Below are positions 24,985 through 34,007 of a DNA stretch of 64,000 bases, in pieces. Where the stretch lies: NCBI RefSeq assembly GCF_030317105.1, contig NZ_JASZYG010000020.1, forward strand, positions 1-64,000, in the 5' to 3' direction. Numbering within the stretch: position 1 is the first letter of the stretch; each line of letters opens with the position of its first letter. The notes below the pieces were generated by a model. The model saw only the letters and a program-made list of their open reading frames with translations. It was not told the DNA's origin and ran no database searches. The stretch comes from Variovorax brevis. Its GTDB lineage: Bacteria > Pseudomonadota > Gammaproteobacteria > Burkholderiales > Burkholderiaceae_C. A program made the translations under genes and the position numbers.

Positions 24985-26541
24985 CTACCGTTTGGCCGCC
25001 GGCGCAAAGCCCAGCGCACGCATCGGCGCAGCCAGCCCGGCGCGGCGCTTTTCCATGTCGGCCCACGGTCGATTGCCGACGTCGTGGCGTGATTCGATAT
25101 TGGCCAGCGTCCAGTGGGCGCCGCTCGTCAGGTCGGGTAGTTCGTCCCACGCGACCGGCACGGAAACACCCAGCCCGGGACGCGCCCGGACTGACCATGC
25201 CGCGGCGGTCGTCGCGCCGAATCCGTTGCGCAGGTAGTCCACGAAGATCTTGCCCACGCGGTTCTTCGGGCCGCTCTTGGCCACGAAGCGGTCGGGAATG
25301 ATCTGGGCCAGATGCGCCACGATGGCATGCGAGAAGTCGCGCACAGCGTCCCAGCCGAAGTGGCGCCGGAGCGGCACGACGATGTGCAGGCCCTTGCCGC
25401 CACTGGTCTTGAGGAAGGGCGACAGCCCGAGTTCGACCAGCAGCGTCTGGACCAGCAGCGCAGCTTCCTGCATGCGCGACCACGGCACGCCTTCACCGGG
25501 GTCGAGGTCGAAGGTCATGCGGTCCGGCTTGTCGATGATGTCGGAGGTGGCGTTCCACGTGTGCAGCTCGACCGTATTCATCTGCGCGGCCGACAGGAGA
25601 CCGGCGGTGGTGTCGATCTGCAGCAAGGCTTCGTGGCCGGGGTCGAGCGAGGTGTCGAGCAGCTTCACGTCCGGCAGTTCGCGCGCTTGCGCGTGCTTCT
25701 GGAAGAACAGTTCGCCGCCCACGCCCTCTGGCGCGCGCACGAGTGACACGGGACGCCGGTGCAAGTGGGGAAGCACGACGTCGGCGAAGCGTGCGTAGTG
25801 GGCGACAAGATCGCCCTTGGTAGCGCCGCTGGATTGGTCGATGACGCGGTCGGCGTTCGTGATGCGCGTGGCGGTCTTGGCGCTTGGTGCTCGTTTGGCG
25901 CTCGGTGTTTTTTTGGCGTTCGGTGCTGGTTTGGCGTTCGGTGCTTTCTTGGCCTCCGGCGTCGGCGTGGCCGCAGGCGCCTGCGGCTTCCGCCCGCTGA
26001 TCACGCTGTCCGGCTGGTCTTCCAGCACATCGTATTCATTGAGCGGGCGCGCGGCGCTGTCGGACTCCTTGATGAGCAGCCACGGCGTCTTCTTCTCGCC
26101 GTTCCTGCGCATGCGCACCAAGGCCCAGTGGCCATGGAGCTTCTCGCCTTGCAGTTCGAACACCAGCTTGCCGTCTTCGTAGCCCTTGCGCGCATCCTCC
26201 TCGGGCAGCCACTGGCCGCGGTCCCACACGATGACGGTGCCCGCGCCGTAGTTGCCGGGCGGAATGGTGCCTTCGAAGTCGCCGTAGGAAAGAGGGTGGT
26301 CCTCGACCTGAACGGCCATGCGCTTGACGCTGGGGTCGAGGCATGGGCCCTTCGGCACCGCCCAGCTCTTGAGCGTGCCATCGAGTTCCAGTCGGAAGTC
26401 GTAGTGCAGCTGGCTTGCGTGGTGTTTCTGGATCACGAAAGACAGGGCGCCGGCACGCTTTTTCCCTGCCTGGCGCGGCTCAGGCGTGTTGGAGAAATTG
26501 CGCTTGCGGTGGTAGGGGGCCAGGGCCTCGCGGGTCGCCAT
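24985..26541 (-). CDS. ligD: LigD-type repair protein: phosphoesterase plus polymerase, no ligase domain
   Basis: The 518-residue protein has an N-terminal 3'-phosphoesterase domain (about 30-185; His40, His46, Asp48 and His82 at the positions expected from known LigD), a low-complexity linker (about 188-228) with repeats like APNAK/TPSAK, and a C-terminal primase-polymerase domain (about 240-505; metal residues Asp345/Asp347 in FDLDPG, Asp435 in FVDYLRNG, and TSGGKGLH). The roughly 300-residue ATP-dependent ligase domain of full LigD is absent, and the frame is uninterrupted. It should process and fill ends in non-homologous end joining, using another ligase. No Ku gene is in the window. Confidence 0.88.
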   Translation of the reverse strand: MATREALAPYHRKRNFSNTPEPRQAGKKRAGALSFVIQKHHASQLHYDFRLELDGTLKSWAVPKGPCLDPSVKRMAVQVEDHPLSYGDFEGTIPPGNYGAGTVIVWDRGQWLPEEDARKGYEDGKLVFELQGEKLHGHWALVRMRRNGEKKTPWLLIKESDSAARPLNEYDVLEDQPDSVISGRKPQAPAATPTPEAKKAPNAKPAPNAKKTPSAKRAPSAKTATRITNADRVIDQSSGATKGDLVAHYARFADVVLPHLHRRPVSLVRAPEGVGGELFFQKHAQARELPDVKLLDTSLDPGHEALLQIDTTAGLLSAAQMNTVELHTWNATSDIIDKPDRMTFDLDPGEGVPWSRMQEAALLVQTLLVELGLSPFLKTSGGKGLHIVVPLRRHFGWDAVRDFSHAIVAHLAQIIPDRFVAKSGPKNRVGKIFVDYLRNGFGATTAAAWSVRARPGLGVSVPVAWDELPDLTSGAHWTLANIESRHDVGNRPWADMEKRRAGLAAPMRALGFAPAAKR

Positions 26542-26636
26542 GGGCGCAAGCTAGGCGTCGCTGCGAAAGGGCCCTGTAGGAAAGCAGCGGTGCGCCTCGT
26601 GCGTGGGCGCCGCTTGCGCGCCTTGCTGCGCCCGGT

Positions 26637-27644
26637 TCAGCCCAGATCGCGCTCGCTGAGTTGCGCGAAATAGAACCACTCGGTGCCCGGCAAGGCTTCC
26701 GGGTTGGGGAACACGATGAAGCCGTCCTTCGGGGCATGCAACACCGTGCCGTCTTCGCGCATGCCGATGGCCTCTCCCTCCATGACTTCGTCGAAGGTGG
26801 CCCAGTCGCGCACGAACTCGTCCTCGGCGTGCAGCCTGTCGGTCACGCTGATCAGGCGCAGCACTTGCGGGCGTGGCGGTGGTGGCGCTTCGGGGTCGGC
26901 GGCGATCATGCCCAGCAGGCGAAGGGTGGCCAGGATGGCGTCGCAGGCCACGCCGGGCGCCGCGGGGTCGTTGTGCTGGCCGCATTCGAGCGTGACGCCG
27001 TAGCCGCCGCGGCTGCGCATGTACTCGTTGGTGCCGCGTCCGAAGTCGATGGCCGAGTCGTCGACGGCCACGTCCGGCGCGCGTTGCGCCAGCCCGGCGG
27101 CGTAGATGTCGAGCCAGCCCTCGACCACGCGAGGCGTGCGCAGGTGCAGGGCCAGTCGTCCTTCTTCTTTTGCGCGCGCAAATGGCTCCAGTGTGCCGGT
27201 GTTGTCGCGCGGCCCGATCATCGCGAAGGCCTCGCCGGCGCTCTGGAAGGAATGCAGGTCCAGCAGCACCTCGTGCCGTTCGAGCAGCGGGCAGAGCAGG
27301 TCGGTGATGCGCGCTTCGTAGTCCGCGGGCGCTTCGCCCTTGGCGGTCGGGCGGAACATGCGGTTGAGGTTGCGCTCGCCCTCGCGCTGCAGGCGCCGCC
27401 GCGCCAGCGGGTTGGCGACCGGCACCATCGTGAGTTGGCCGCGCAGCAACGCGATGGCGCCGCTGTCGAGTTCGCGCAGCACGCGTTCGATGCCGACGGT
27501 TCCGCAGGTTTCATCGCCGTGCACGCCGCCCAGCACGACAAGGCGCGGCCCGGGCTCGAGGGCGGCAAATCCATGCACCCGCAAGACATCGGGCAACTCT
27601 GGCGGGGCGGCGGCGGAGGGGGCTTTTTCTGGCGGAGTCGACAT
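26637..27644 (-). CDS. Succinylglutamate desuccinylase/aspartoacylase-family zinc hydrolase
   Basis: The zinc-site motif GGVHGDETCG (His and Glu) near residue 42 and the downstream LLDLHSF His are the hallmarks of the AstE/aspartoacylase amidohydrolase family. The 335-residue length fits. ATG 27644 has AGGA at 8-base spacing; the frame is open a further 9 codons. Substrate unknown; likely an N-acyl amino acid. It is divergent from the 82-aa gene at 27737 and follows no operon partner. Confidence 0.82.
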   Translation of the reverse strand: MSTPPEKAPSAAAPPELPDVLRVHGFAALEPGPRLVVLGGVHGDETCGTVGIERVLRELDSGAIALLRGQLTMVPVANPLARRRLQREGERNLNRMFRPTAKGEAPADYEARITDLLCPLLERHEVLLDLHSFQSAGEAFAMIGPRDNTGTLEPFARAKEEGRLALHLRTPRVVEGWLDIYAAGLAQRAPDVAVDDSAIDFGRGTNEYMRSRGGYGVTLECGQHNDPAAPGVACDAILATLRLLGMIAADPEAPPPPRPQVLRLISVTDRLHAEDEFVRDWATFDEVMEGEAIGMREDGTVLHAPKDGFIVFPNPEALPGTEWFYFAQLSERDLG

Positions 27645-27736
27645 CGCCGGCCATCCTACAACCCGGCGCATGGCGGTCCTACCGTTTTCGGCGGAACGGC
27701 GTGCGACAACGCAGCTTTATGAAACAGGAGGCTGCC

Positions 27737-27985
27737 GTGGCCACCCATCAAAAGCCAGACGACCTGAAGGACGCCGGAGGCGGCAAGACGAAGACGCAGC
27801 AAGGCGGAGAATCGGCCCCGCGCCTGCCACACGAGCACGACCAATCCTCGGACAGCCAGGAAACACAGGACGGCGTGCCGACCGAAGTGGGGCGCCAGGC
27901 GGCCGAAGACATCGAGCGCGGCATGGTCGATACGGACCGTGGGCCGGTGACGGATCGGGTCTATAACGACAAGGTCAAGCGCTGA
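27737..27985 (+). CDS. Small very hydrophilic protein, 82 aa, GTG start
   Basis: A perfect AGGAGG lies 5 bases before GTG 27737, which decides the start over the in-frame ATG at 27719. The 82 residues are rich in Asp, Glu, Gln, Lys and Gly with no hydrophobic core (GGGKTKTQQGGESAP, then EDIERGMVDTDRGPVTDRVY), so it is probably intrinsically disordered, like general stress or desiccation proteins. Family not recognised. Confidence 0.55.
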   Translation: MATHQKPDDLKDAGGGKTKTQQGGESAPRLPHEHDQSSDSQETQDGVPTEVGRQAAEDIERGMVDTDRGPVTDRVYNDKVKR

Positions 27986-28053
27986 AGACATCAGGGTAAA
28001 CGCGGCCGCCCCGTCGATTGAAGATTTCTCCATCGACGAATAGGCTCCCGCGG

Positions 28054-28959
28054 ATGGAACGACTCCCTCCGCTCAATGCCATCAAGGCATTCGAGGCCGC
28101 CGCGCGGCATCTCAGCATCACCCTCGCCGCCGACGAGCTGAGCGTGACGCCGGGCGCGGTCAGCCGGCAGATCAAATCGCTGGAAGAATCGCTGGGCATG
28201 AAACTGCTGGTGCGCGGGCATCGGCAGATCTCGCTGACGCGCCTGGGCAGCGAATACTTCAAGGCCGTCACCAAGGCCTTCGACGACCTGAAGGAAGCGA
28301 CCCGCAAGCTCCAGCGCCGCAGCCCGCGCAAGCAACTGCGGATTCGCGCCTACACCACCTTTGCCATGCGCTGGCTGATTCCGCGCCTGTCGGGCTTTCA
28401 CGCGGCCAACCCCGGCGTGGAGGTGCTGCTGACGGCGTCGCTGGACGAAGTGGATTTCAAGAAGGAAGACATCGACGGCGCCATCCGCCTGGGCGATGGG
28501 CAGTGGCCGGGCGTCAATGCGCATCGACTCATCGACAACATCCTGTTGCCGGTGGCGAGTCCCGCGCTGATGAAGAACGGGCCGCCCCTCAAGAAAGCGG
28601 CCGACCTGAAAGCGCACACGTTGCTGCATTCCATCGCACGGCCCGACGACTGGGCGCACTGGCTGGACGCGCACGCGCCGCGCGCGCGCATCGATGCGCG
28701 TTCGGGCATGAGCTACCAGAGCTCCGCGATGTCGTACATGGCGGCAGCAGAAGGCCAGGGCGTGGCGATTGCACAGCGCTTCCTGGTCGAGAACGACCTG
28801 CGCGAGGGCCGGCTGGTCGCGCCCTTCAAGCAAAACGTCGTCGACATGGGCGACTACACCTACTACCTGATCACGCCCTCGCACCGCGAGGAAGGCAAGA
28901 ACATGAAGACCTTTCGCGCGTGGCTGATGGCGCAATTGGACGCGAGCGCGCAAGCGTAG
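28054..28959 (+). CDS. LysR-family transcriptional regulator (GcvA-like)
   Basis: The N-terminal winged helix-turn-helix (LPPLNAIKAFEAAARHLSITLAADELSVTPGAVSRQIKSLEE, about 3-60) is typical of GcvA/AmpR-type LysR proteins, followed by a substrate-binding effector domain. 301 residues from ATG 28054; an upstream in-frame ATG at 28018 only adds unlikely residues. It converges with the crotonase-SDR-thiolase operon, ending 6 bp from it, and may regulate it, although the divergent arrangement usual for LysR targets is missing. Confidence 0.85.
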   Translation: MERLPPLNAIKAFEAAARHLSITLAADELSVTPGAVSRQIKSLEESLGMKLLVRGHRQISLTRLGSEYFKAVTKAFDDLKEATRKLQRRSPRKQLRIRAYTTFAMRWLIPRLSGFHAANPGVEVLLTASLDEVDFKKEDIDGAIRLGDGQWPGVNAHRLIDNILLPVASPALMKNGPPLKKAADLKAHTLLHSIARPDDWAHWLDAHAPRARIDARSGMSYQSSAMSYMAAAEGQGVAIAQRFLVENDLREGRLVAPFKQNVVDMGDYTYYLITPSHREEGKNMKTFRAWLMAQLDASAQA

Positions 28960-28965
28960 TCACGA

Positions 28966-29769
28966 TCAAGCGCCCACGAAGCGCGGCGATCGCTTCTCCG
29001 AAAAAGCCTGCTTGCCTTCGCGGCGATCGATGGAATCGCGCAGAGTGCCCCAGTACAGTTCGGTGAGTTGCTGCGCATCGGCATCGCTCAGGTGCGCGGT
29101 GCTCTTGGCGAGGCGCTTGATGGCCTGCACCGCCAGCGGTGCGTTGCCGGCGATGCGGCGGGCCAGCGCCATCGCGCGCTCCACCAGTTCGGCGGGCCCG
29201 CACAGCTCTGACACCAACCCCATCTGCAGCGCCGCCTGCGCATCGACGCGTTCGCCGGTGAGCGCCATCTGCATCGCATGCGCCGCGGGCACGGCGCGCA
29301 GCAAGCGATGCACGCCCGACACGCCCGGGACAGAGCCGACAGCCGCCTCCGGCAAGCCGAAGCTCGCCGTCGTCGACGCGATGCGCATGTCACACTGCAA
29401 GGCCAGCTCCAGCCCGCCGCCCAAACAATAGCCGTTGATGGCGGCGATCACCGGCTTGTGAAGCTGAAGCTCGCTCAAGTCCATCAGCCGCACGTAGACG
29501 CCGAGGCGCGTCGCGATGTCCGTCGATGCGAACATGCCTTGCGCATAGCTCGCTGAAATCTCCGGCGCGCCCTTGAGGTCCGCGCCGGAGCAGAAGGACT
29601 TCTCGCCCGCCCCGGTGACGACCAGCACGCGAACGGCATCGTCGTCGCGCGCTTCGCCGATGCGTTGGCGCAAATCGTGCAACGCGTCGATGCTCAGCGC
29701 GTTGTGCGCCTGCGCCCGGTTCAGCGTCAGGCGGGCCACGCCGTCTTGCGTGTCGTACAGGACGTTCAT
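28966..29769 (-). CDS. Enoyl-CoA hydratase/isomerase (crotonase) family protein
   Basis: The 267-residue protein has the crotonase oxyanion-hole segments CSGADLKG and NGYCLGGG, and both glutamates used by enoyl-CoA hydratases (Glu121 in GGGLELAL and Glu141 in FGLPEAAVG), so it is likely an active hydratase. ATG 29769 is preceded by GAGGCGG. It lies 7 bp downstream of the SDR gene and is the last gene of the minus-strand acyl-CoA operon running from the DUF35-like gene at 32041. Confidence 0.86.
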   Translation of the reverse strand: MNVLYDTQDGVARLTLNRAQAHNALSIDALHDLRQRIGEARDDDAVRVLVVTGAGEKSFCSGADLKGAPEISASYAQGMFASTDIATRLGVYVRLMDLSELQLHKPVIAAINGYCLGGGLELALQCDMRIASTTASFGLPEAAVGSVPGVSGVHRLLRAVPAAHAMQMALTGERVDAQAALQMGLVSELCGPAELVERAMALARRIAGNAPLAVQAIKRLAKSTAHLSDADAQQLTELYWGTLRDSIDRREGKQAFSEKRSPRFVGA

Positions 29770-29776
29770 GACCGCC

Positions 29777-30535
29777 TCACACGCTGGCCGACGACAGGCT
29801 GCGCCCGCCGCAAACGTACAGCGTCTGTCCCGTGACGTACGAGGCCGCAGGGTCAAGAAAGAACTCGATGGCCAGCGCGATGTCGTCCGGCGTGCCGATG
29901 CGCTGGACGGGCACCGTGTTCTTCAGCTTCGTCTGCACCTCGTCGGTGAAGGTGCGAAACAGCGGCGTGTCGACGATGCCCGGCGCCACCGCGTTCACCG
30001 TGATGCCCTTGGCCGCGAACTCGATGGCCAGGCTGCGCGTGAGGCTCACCACGCCTCCCTTGGCCGCCGAATAGTTGGCCTGACCGAAGCCGCCGAGCCA
30101 TGCGCGCGAAGAGATGTTGACGATGCGCCCGAAGCCGCGCTCCACCATGCCGCCCAGCACCGCGCGGCAGCACAGGAACTGCGAGCGCAGGTTGGTGTCG
30201 ATGACCAGGTCCCAGTCGTCGTCCGTCATCTTGAGGAAGCGCGTGTCGCGCACCGCGCCGGCGTTGTTGACGAGGAAGTCGACCTTGCCCAGGCGCTCCG
30301 CCACCGTGGCCACGGCTGCGTTGACCTCGGCGGAATTCGTGAGGTCGACCGGCACGCCGATGACCTTGAGGTCGTCGGCCTGCAACGTGGCCACGGAGGC
30401 ATCCAGCGCGTCCCGGTCGCGATCGAACAATGCGACGGCCATGCCCTGCCGGGCCAGCCGCGCGGCGATGCCCAGTCCGATGCCGCGTGCGGCGCCGGTG
30501 ACGACGGCGACGTGATGGGATTCGAATCGGCTCAT
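29777..30535 (-). CDS. Short-chain dehydrogenase/reductase (FabG/3-hydroxyacyl-CoA type)
   Basis: 252 residues with the nucleotide motif TGAARGIGLG, LVNNAG, the catalytic Ser in NISSRAWLGG and YSAAK (Tyr-x-x-x-Lys), and a PGIVDTPL segment. Start ATG 30535 sits one base after the thiolase stop. In this operon it probably oxidises a 3-hydroxyacyl-CoA or the reverse. Substrate not evident. Confidence 0.87.
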   Translation of the reverse strand: MSRFESHHVAVVTGAARGIGLGIAARLARQGMAVALFDRDRDALDASVATLQADDLKVIGVPVDLTNSAEVNAAVATVAERLGKVDFLVNNAGAVRDTRFLKMTDDDWDLVIDTNLRSQFLCCRAVLGGMVERGFGRIVNISSRAWLGGFGQANYSAAKGGVVSLTRSLAIEFAAKGITVNAVAPGIVDTPLFRTFTDEVQTKLKNTVPVQRIGTPDDIALAIEFFLDPAASYVTGQTLYVCGGRSLSSASV

Positions 30536-30536
30536 G

Positions 30537-31688
30537 TCACACCCCCAGCAAATGAACGGAAGACGCCGCGTGATCCACGCCCGCAATGCCGCCGCCGGTG
30601 CATTGCGCCAGCCCGACTTTCGCGCCCTGCACCTGCCGCGCGCCTGCGCGGCCCTGCAGCTGCCAGACCAGTTCGACCATCTGCGCAACGCCCGTGGCGC
30701 CGAGCGGATGCCCCTTGGCGAGCAAGCCGCCACTGGGGTTCACCGGCTGCCGGCCGCCCAATGCGGTCGCGCCGGAATGCAGCAGCGACACCGCCTCGCC
30801 ATGCGCGGCCAGGCCCAGCGCTTCGTAGTACAGCAGCTCGGCGATGGTGAAGGCGTCGTGCAGTTCCACCACGTCCACGTCCTTTGGCGACAAGCCGGCC
30901 TGCTCGTACGACACACGCGCGGCGCGCGCCGTGATCTCGGCATCGAGGATGTCGTCGCGTGCGCTTTCACGCAGGCCCGACACCACGGCAGAGGAGAGGA
31001 TCCTCACCGGCTTGTTGGCATCGCCGCGCTTGGTGCTCAGCACCACCGCGGCGGAACCGTCGACTTGCGACGGACAGCATTGCAGCAGCGTCAGCGGGTC
31101 GGCGATCATGCGCGAGGCCAGCACTTCGTCGATCGAGGTTTCCTTGCGCTGCTGCGCGTATTCGTTGAGCGCGCCGTGGCGGCGGTTCTTCACGGCCACC
31201 GTCGCCAGGTCGCGTGGGCTCGCGCCGCGCTCCTCGATGAAGCGCGTGCCGCGCATCGCGTAGACCGCTGGCAGCACCATGCCGGCCGTCGCGTAGAGAT
31301 CCGTCATCGCGTCGTTGCGCTGCAGGGGAATGGTGCCGCCGCCCAGCGCGGTCAGTTGCTCGATGCCGAACACCAGCACCGTGTCGTATTGATCGGCCAG
31401 CATCGCGTGCCGCGCCAGGTGCACGGCGGTGGCGCCGCTGGCGCAGGCGTTCTCCACGTTGTAGACCGGCACGCCGTTGAAGCCCAAGTCTCGCACGATC
31501 ACCTGGCCCAGGATCATCCCGCCCAGCACGTTGGCGCAGTAGATGGCCTGGATGTCCTGCGGCGACACGCCCGCGTCGTCCATGGCGCGCAGGATCGCGG
31601 CCTGCGCCAACTCGGGCGCCAGGGTGCCGGTGTGGCGTCCGAAAGGCGTCATGGCGGCGCCGGTGATGAAAACGTCCTTGGCGGTCAT
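30537..31688 (-). CDS. SCP2-type thiolase
   Basis: 383 residues with the nucleophile Cys82 in ENACASGAT, the active-site His in AKGHPLGATG and a second Cys near the end in QCTGGGIAG, so both cysteines expected for thiolysis are present. It overlaps the upstream DUF35-like gene by 4 bp (31685-31688). Such thiolase plus DUF35 pairs act as thiolases or as retro-aldolases in sterol-type side-chain degradation. The actual substrate is open. Confidence 0.85.
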   Translation of the reverse strand: MTAKDVFITGAAMTPFGRHTGTLAPELAQAAILRAMDDAGVSPQDIQAIYCANVLGGMILGQVIVRDLGFNGVPVYNVENACASGATAVHLARHAMLADQYDTVLVFGIEQLTALGGGTIPLQRNDAMTDLYATAGMVLPAVYAMRGTRFIEERGASPRDLATVAVKNRRHGALNEYAQQRKETSIDEVLASRMIADPLTLLQCCPSQVDGSAAVVLSTKRGDANKPVRILSSAVVSGLRESARDDILDAEITARAARVSYEQAGLSPKDVDVVELHDAFTIAELLYYEALGLAAHGEAVSLLHSGATALGGRQPVNPSGGLLAKGHPLGATGVAQMVELVWQLQGRAGARQVQGAKVGLAQCTGGGIAGVDHAASSVHLLGV

Positions 31689-32041
31689 TGCGCACTCCCT
31701 TCGACATGGCTGAACACATAGCCGAAAGCCGCATCCGGCACGGCGCGATAACGGTCGCCGATGGCGGGCCGATGCTTGCCTTGCAGGCGGCCGAAGATGC
31801 GCACCGGTCCCGGCAGATCGACGTAGCCCAGCGCGAAGGGCTGCTCGCCGCTCTTCGGGTTGGGATGGATCACGGTGAAGCTGTAGACCGTCCCTTCGCC
31901 TTGAAGCTCGATGCGCTCATGTGCCGCATTGAGCGGCGAGCCTTCGGCATAGGGCGGGAACATGATCTGTCCGGTGGATTTGTGACGCGAAGCCAGCAGC
32001 GCGCTCGACGCGCCGGGGCTCCAGATGGATGGCGATGACAT
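31685..32041 (-). CDS. DUF35/OB-fold acyl-CoA partner protein without zinc cysteines
   Basis: A 118-residue protein beginning MSSPSIWSPGASS with an OB-fold-like core (GEGTVYSFTVIH, LPGPVRIFGRL). Members of this family usually have an N-terminal Cys4 zinc ribbon; here there is no cysteine at all. The start ATG 32041 has GGAGA just upstream. It is translationally coupled to the thiolase, its likely partner, and is the first gene of the minus-strand operon, divergent from the thioesterase at 32287. Confidence 0.78.
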   Translation of the reverse strand: MSSPSIWSPGASSALLASRHKSTGQIMFPPYAEGSPLNAAHERIELQGEGTVYSFTVIHPNPKSGEQPFALGYVDLPGPVRIFGRLQGKHRPAIGDRYRAVPDAAFGYVFSHVEGSAQ

Positions 32042-32146
32042 GCCCGGGTCTCCTTGAAGTGGCCGGCGATACAGCCGGTGCTGGGAGGAATGTTCAGCCA
32101 AGCCCGCAAACCCTCAAACCGATATTTACGGCCTCACGGTTGACTG

Positions 32147-32185
32147 AAACTCAAGCAAAACGCCAAGCCTTCCATGCGTGAGTTT
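32147..32185. promoter_or_regulatory. Inverted repeat between divergent acyl-CoA operons
   Basis: AAACTCA (32147-32153) and TGAGTTT (32179-32185) are perfect reverse complements 25 nt apart in the 245-bp gap between the divergent genes starting at 32041 and 32287. It could be a shared operator. Inference from symmetry and place only. Confidence 0.28.
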
Positions 32186-32286
32186 TGATCAAGCGTGGCG
32201 CCCGAAATCTCGGTTGTCCCTTCCTGCTGTGCGCGCAACCATTGCTTCACCTGTGGCGATTCGCGCCATGGATGTGGAAGGACCCA

Positions 32287-32766
32287 ATGGAGACGACAAC
32301 AGCATCAACGGCGAGCGCGCTGCGGGATGACTTCGACCCCGACGGCCGCGTGCGCGGCAACCCGCTGCTCGACGACCTCGACGTGCGGCTCGGCCGCATC
32401 GCACCCGGCGAATGCACGCTCACGCTTCAGATCGGCGAGCGCCACCTCAACCGCTCGGGGAGCCTGCAAGGAGGTGTCTCGGCCACGCTGCTGGATGCCG
32501 CCTGCGGCTATGCGGGGCTCATGACCGACGCACAGGCGCCGCTCCGCCACGGTGTGACGGTGATGCTGTCGGTGTGCTACTTGGGCCGCGTGAGTGCCGG
32601 CCGCGTCCTCGCCACCGGCCGTGTCGTGCGTTCGGGCCGGAGCATCTTTTTCTGCTCGGGCGAACTGGTGTCCGAAGCGGGCGAGCTCATCGCCACCGCG
32701 CAGGGCAGCTTCAAGCGCACGGCGCCCTTGTCACGTCAATCCATCAGCAAAGAGACAAGGTCATGA
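32287..32766 (+). CDS. PaaI-family hot-dog acyl-CoA thioesterase
   Basis: 159 residues with the hot-dog fold pattern HLNRSGSLQGGVSATLLDAACGYA, in which HLN...G..HGG-like segments hold the active site of PaaI-type thioesterases (here QGG rather than HGG). Start ATG 32287 has GGAAGGA upstream. Its stop overlaps the CoA-transferase start (ATGA at 32763-32766). It probably hydrolyses stalled or aromatic acyl-CoA esters of the same pathway. Confidence 0.8.
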   Translation: METTTASTASALRDDFDPDGRVRGNPLLDDLDVRLGRIAPGECTLTLQIGERHLNRSGSLQGGVSATLLDAACGYAGLMTDAQAPLRHGVTVMLSVCYLGRVSAGRVLATGRVVRSGRSIFFCSGELVSEAGELIATAQGSFKRTAPLSRQSISKETRS

Positions 32767-34007
32767 GACACGCACTGGACGGCCTCACGGTCGTGGACTT
32801 CACGCAGATCGGCGCCGGTCCCACCTGCACCATGTTGCTGGCCGACTTGGGGGCACGCGTCATCAAGGTCGAATCGCCGGCCGGCGACATCGGCCGGACG
32901 CTGGGCCCCGGGTGGGTCGGCGAAGACGCCGCGCTGTACCACGGCTTCAACCGCAACAAGCTCGGCATGGCACTGGACTTCAAGACGCCCGAGGGCCTGG
33001 AGATTGCGAAACGTCTCATCGCCACCGCCGACATCGTCGTCGAGAGCATGCGCCCCGGCGTGATGCAGCGAGCGGGGCTGGCCCATGCGCAGTTGCAAGC
33101 GCGGCACCCGGCACTCATCTATTGCTCGATCTCCGCGTACGGGCAGGAGGGGCCGTATGCGCAACGCGCAGGCGTCGATGGCGTGCTGCAGGCGGACTCC
33201 GGCTTGATGAGCCTGATCGGCACGCCCGGCGGCGAGCCCTGCAAGGTTCAGGCGCCGGTCGTGGACGTGACCACCGGCTACCTCGCGTGCATCGCCATCC
33301 TCGCCAAGCTGCAGCAGCGCAGCCGCGATGGCCAGGGCGGGCATCTGGACGTGAGCCTGCTGAACGCCGCACTGGCCTTGCAACAGTCGTCCATCACGAG
33401 CTACTTTGCGGATGGCGAGTTGCCGGTGCCTTCGGGCAGCGCCGCGCCCTACTCCGCGCCCAACCAGGCCTTCGAGACGAAGGAAGGCTGGTTGATGGTG
33501 GCCGCCTACAGCGCGCAGCGATGGGCCAGTCTTTGCGAGGTGCTCGAGCTGCCGCAACTGGCGAACGACCCGCGCTTTGCGACGTCGCCGCTGCGCGTGG
33601 CGAACCGCGATGCGATGACGCGGGAATTGACGGTCGCGTTCCGGCGCCACACGGCTGACGAATGGATCGCGCCGTTGCAGGCGGCGGACATCCTTTGCGC
33701 GAAGGTGGCCAGCTATGCCGACATTGCGGCGCATCCGCAGGTGGCGGCGAATGCGATGCTGCCGGCGGTGGAGGTGCCGGGCTTCGGCGCGCTGAGGATG
33801 CCGGGCTTTCCGATCAACAGCGCGAGTGCGAACGCGGCGGGGTTCAGCGCGGCGCCTTCATGTGGGCAGGACACGGAAGCGATCCTGCGCGAGTTGGGTT
33901 ATGGGGATGCGCAAATCGCGGGGCTCGTACGGGACAAGGCGGTGAGCGGGCCTCCTTGCAGTGCAACGAAGCCCGTCGTACCCCTCAGCGCCCCTTGCTC
34001 CGCTTGA
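32763..34007 (+). CDS. Family III (CaiB/BaiF) acyl-CoA transferase
   Basis: 414 residues. The N-terminal LTVVDFTQIGAGPTCTMLLADLGARVIKVE block, ITLNRNK-like FNRNKLGMALDFK and the segment RAGVDGVLQADSGL (Asp139 matching the catalytic Asp of this family) identify it. It moves CoA between acids, making a substrate CoA ester without ATP. It is translationally coupled to the thioesterase. The last 23 bp overlap the end of the convergent small membrane gene, and the final 20 residues look atypical, so the C-terminus may be extended compared with relatives. Confidence 0.88.
   Translation: MRHALDGLTVVDFTQIGAGPTCTMLLADLGARVIKVESPAGDIGRTLGPGWVGEDAALYHGFNRNKLGMALDFKTPEGLEIAKRLIATADIVVESMRPGVMQRAGLAHAQLQARHPALIYCSISAYGQEGPYAQRAGVDGVLQADSGLMSLIGTPGGEPCKVQAPVVDVTTGYLACIAILAKLQQRSRDGQGGHLDVSLLNAALALQQSSITSYFADGELPVPSGSAAPYSAPNQAFETKEGWLMVAAYSAQRWASLCEVLELPQLANDPRFATSPLRVANRDAMTRELTVAFRRHTADEWIAPLQAADILCAKVASYADIAAHPQVAANAMLPAVEVPGFGALRMPGFPINSASANAAGFSAAPSCGQDTEAILRELGYGDAQIAGLVRDKAVSGPPCSATKPVVPLSAPCSA

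Noticed and set aside
25865..25985. Short tandem repeats, considered as a CRISPR or minisatellite
   Set aside because: They encode the Ala/Pro/Asn/Lys linker of the LigD-like protein in frame; spacing and size do not fit CRISPR. No CRISPR array is seen in the window.
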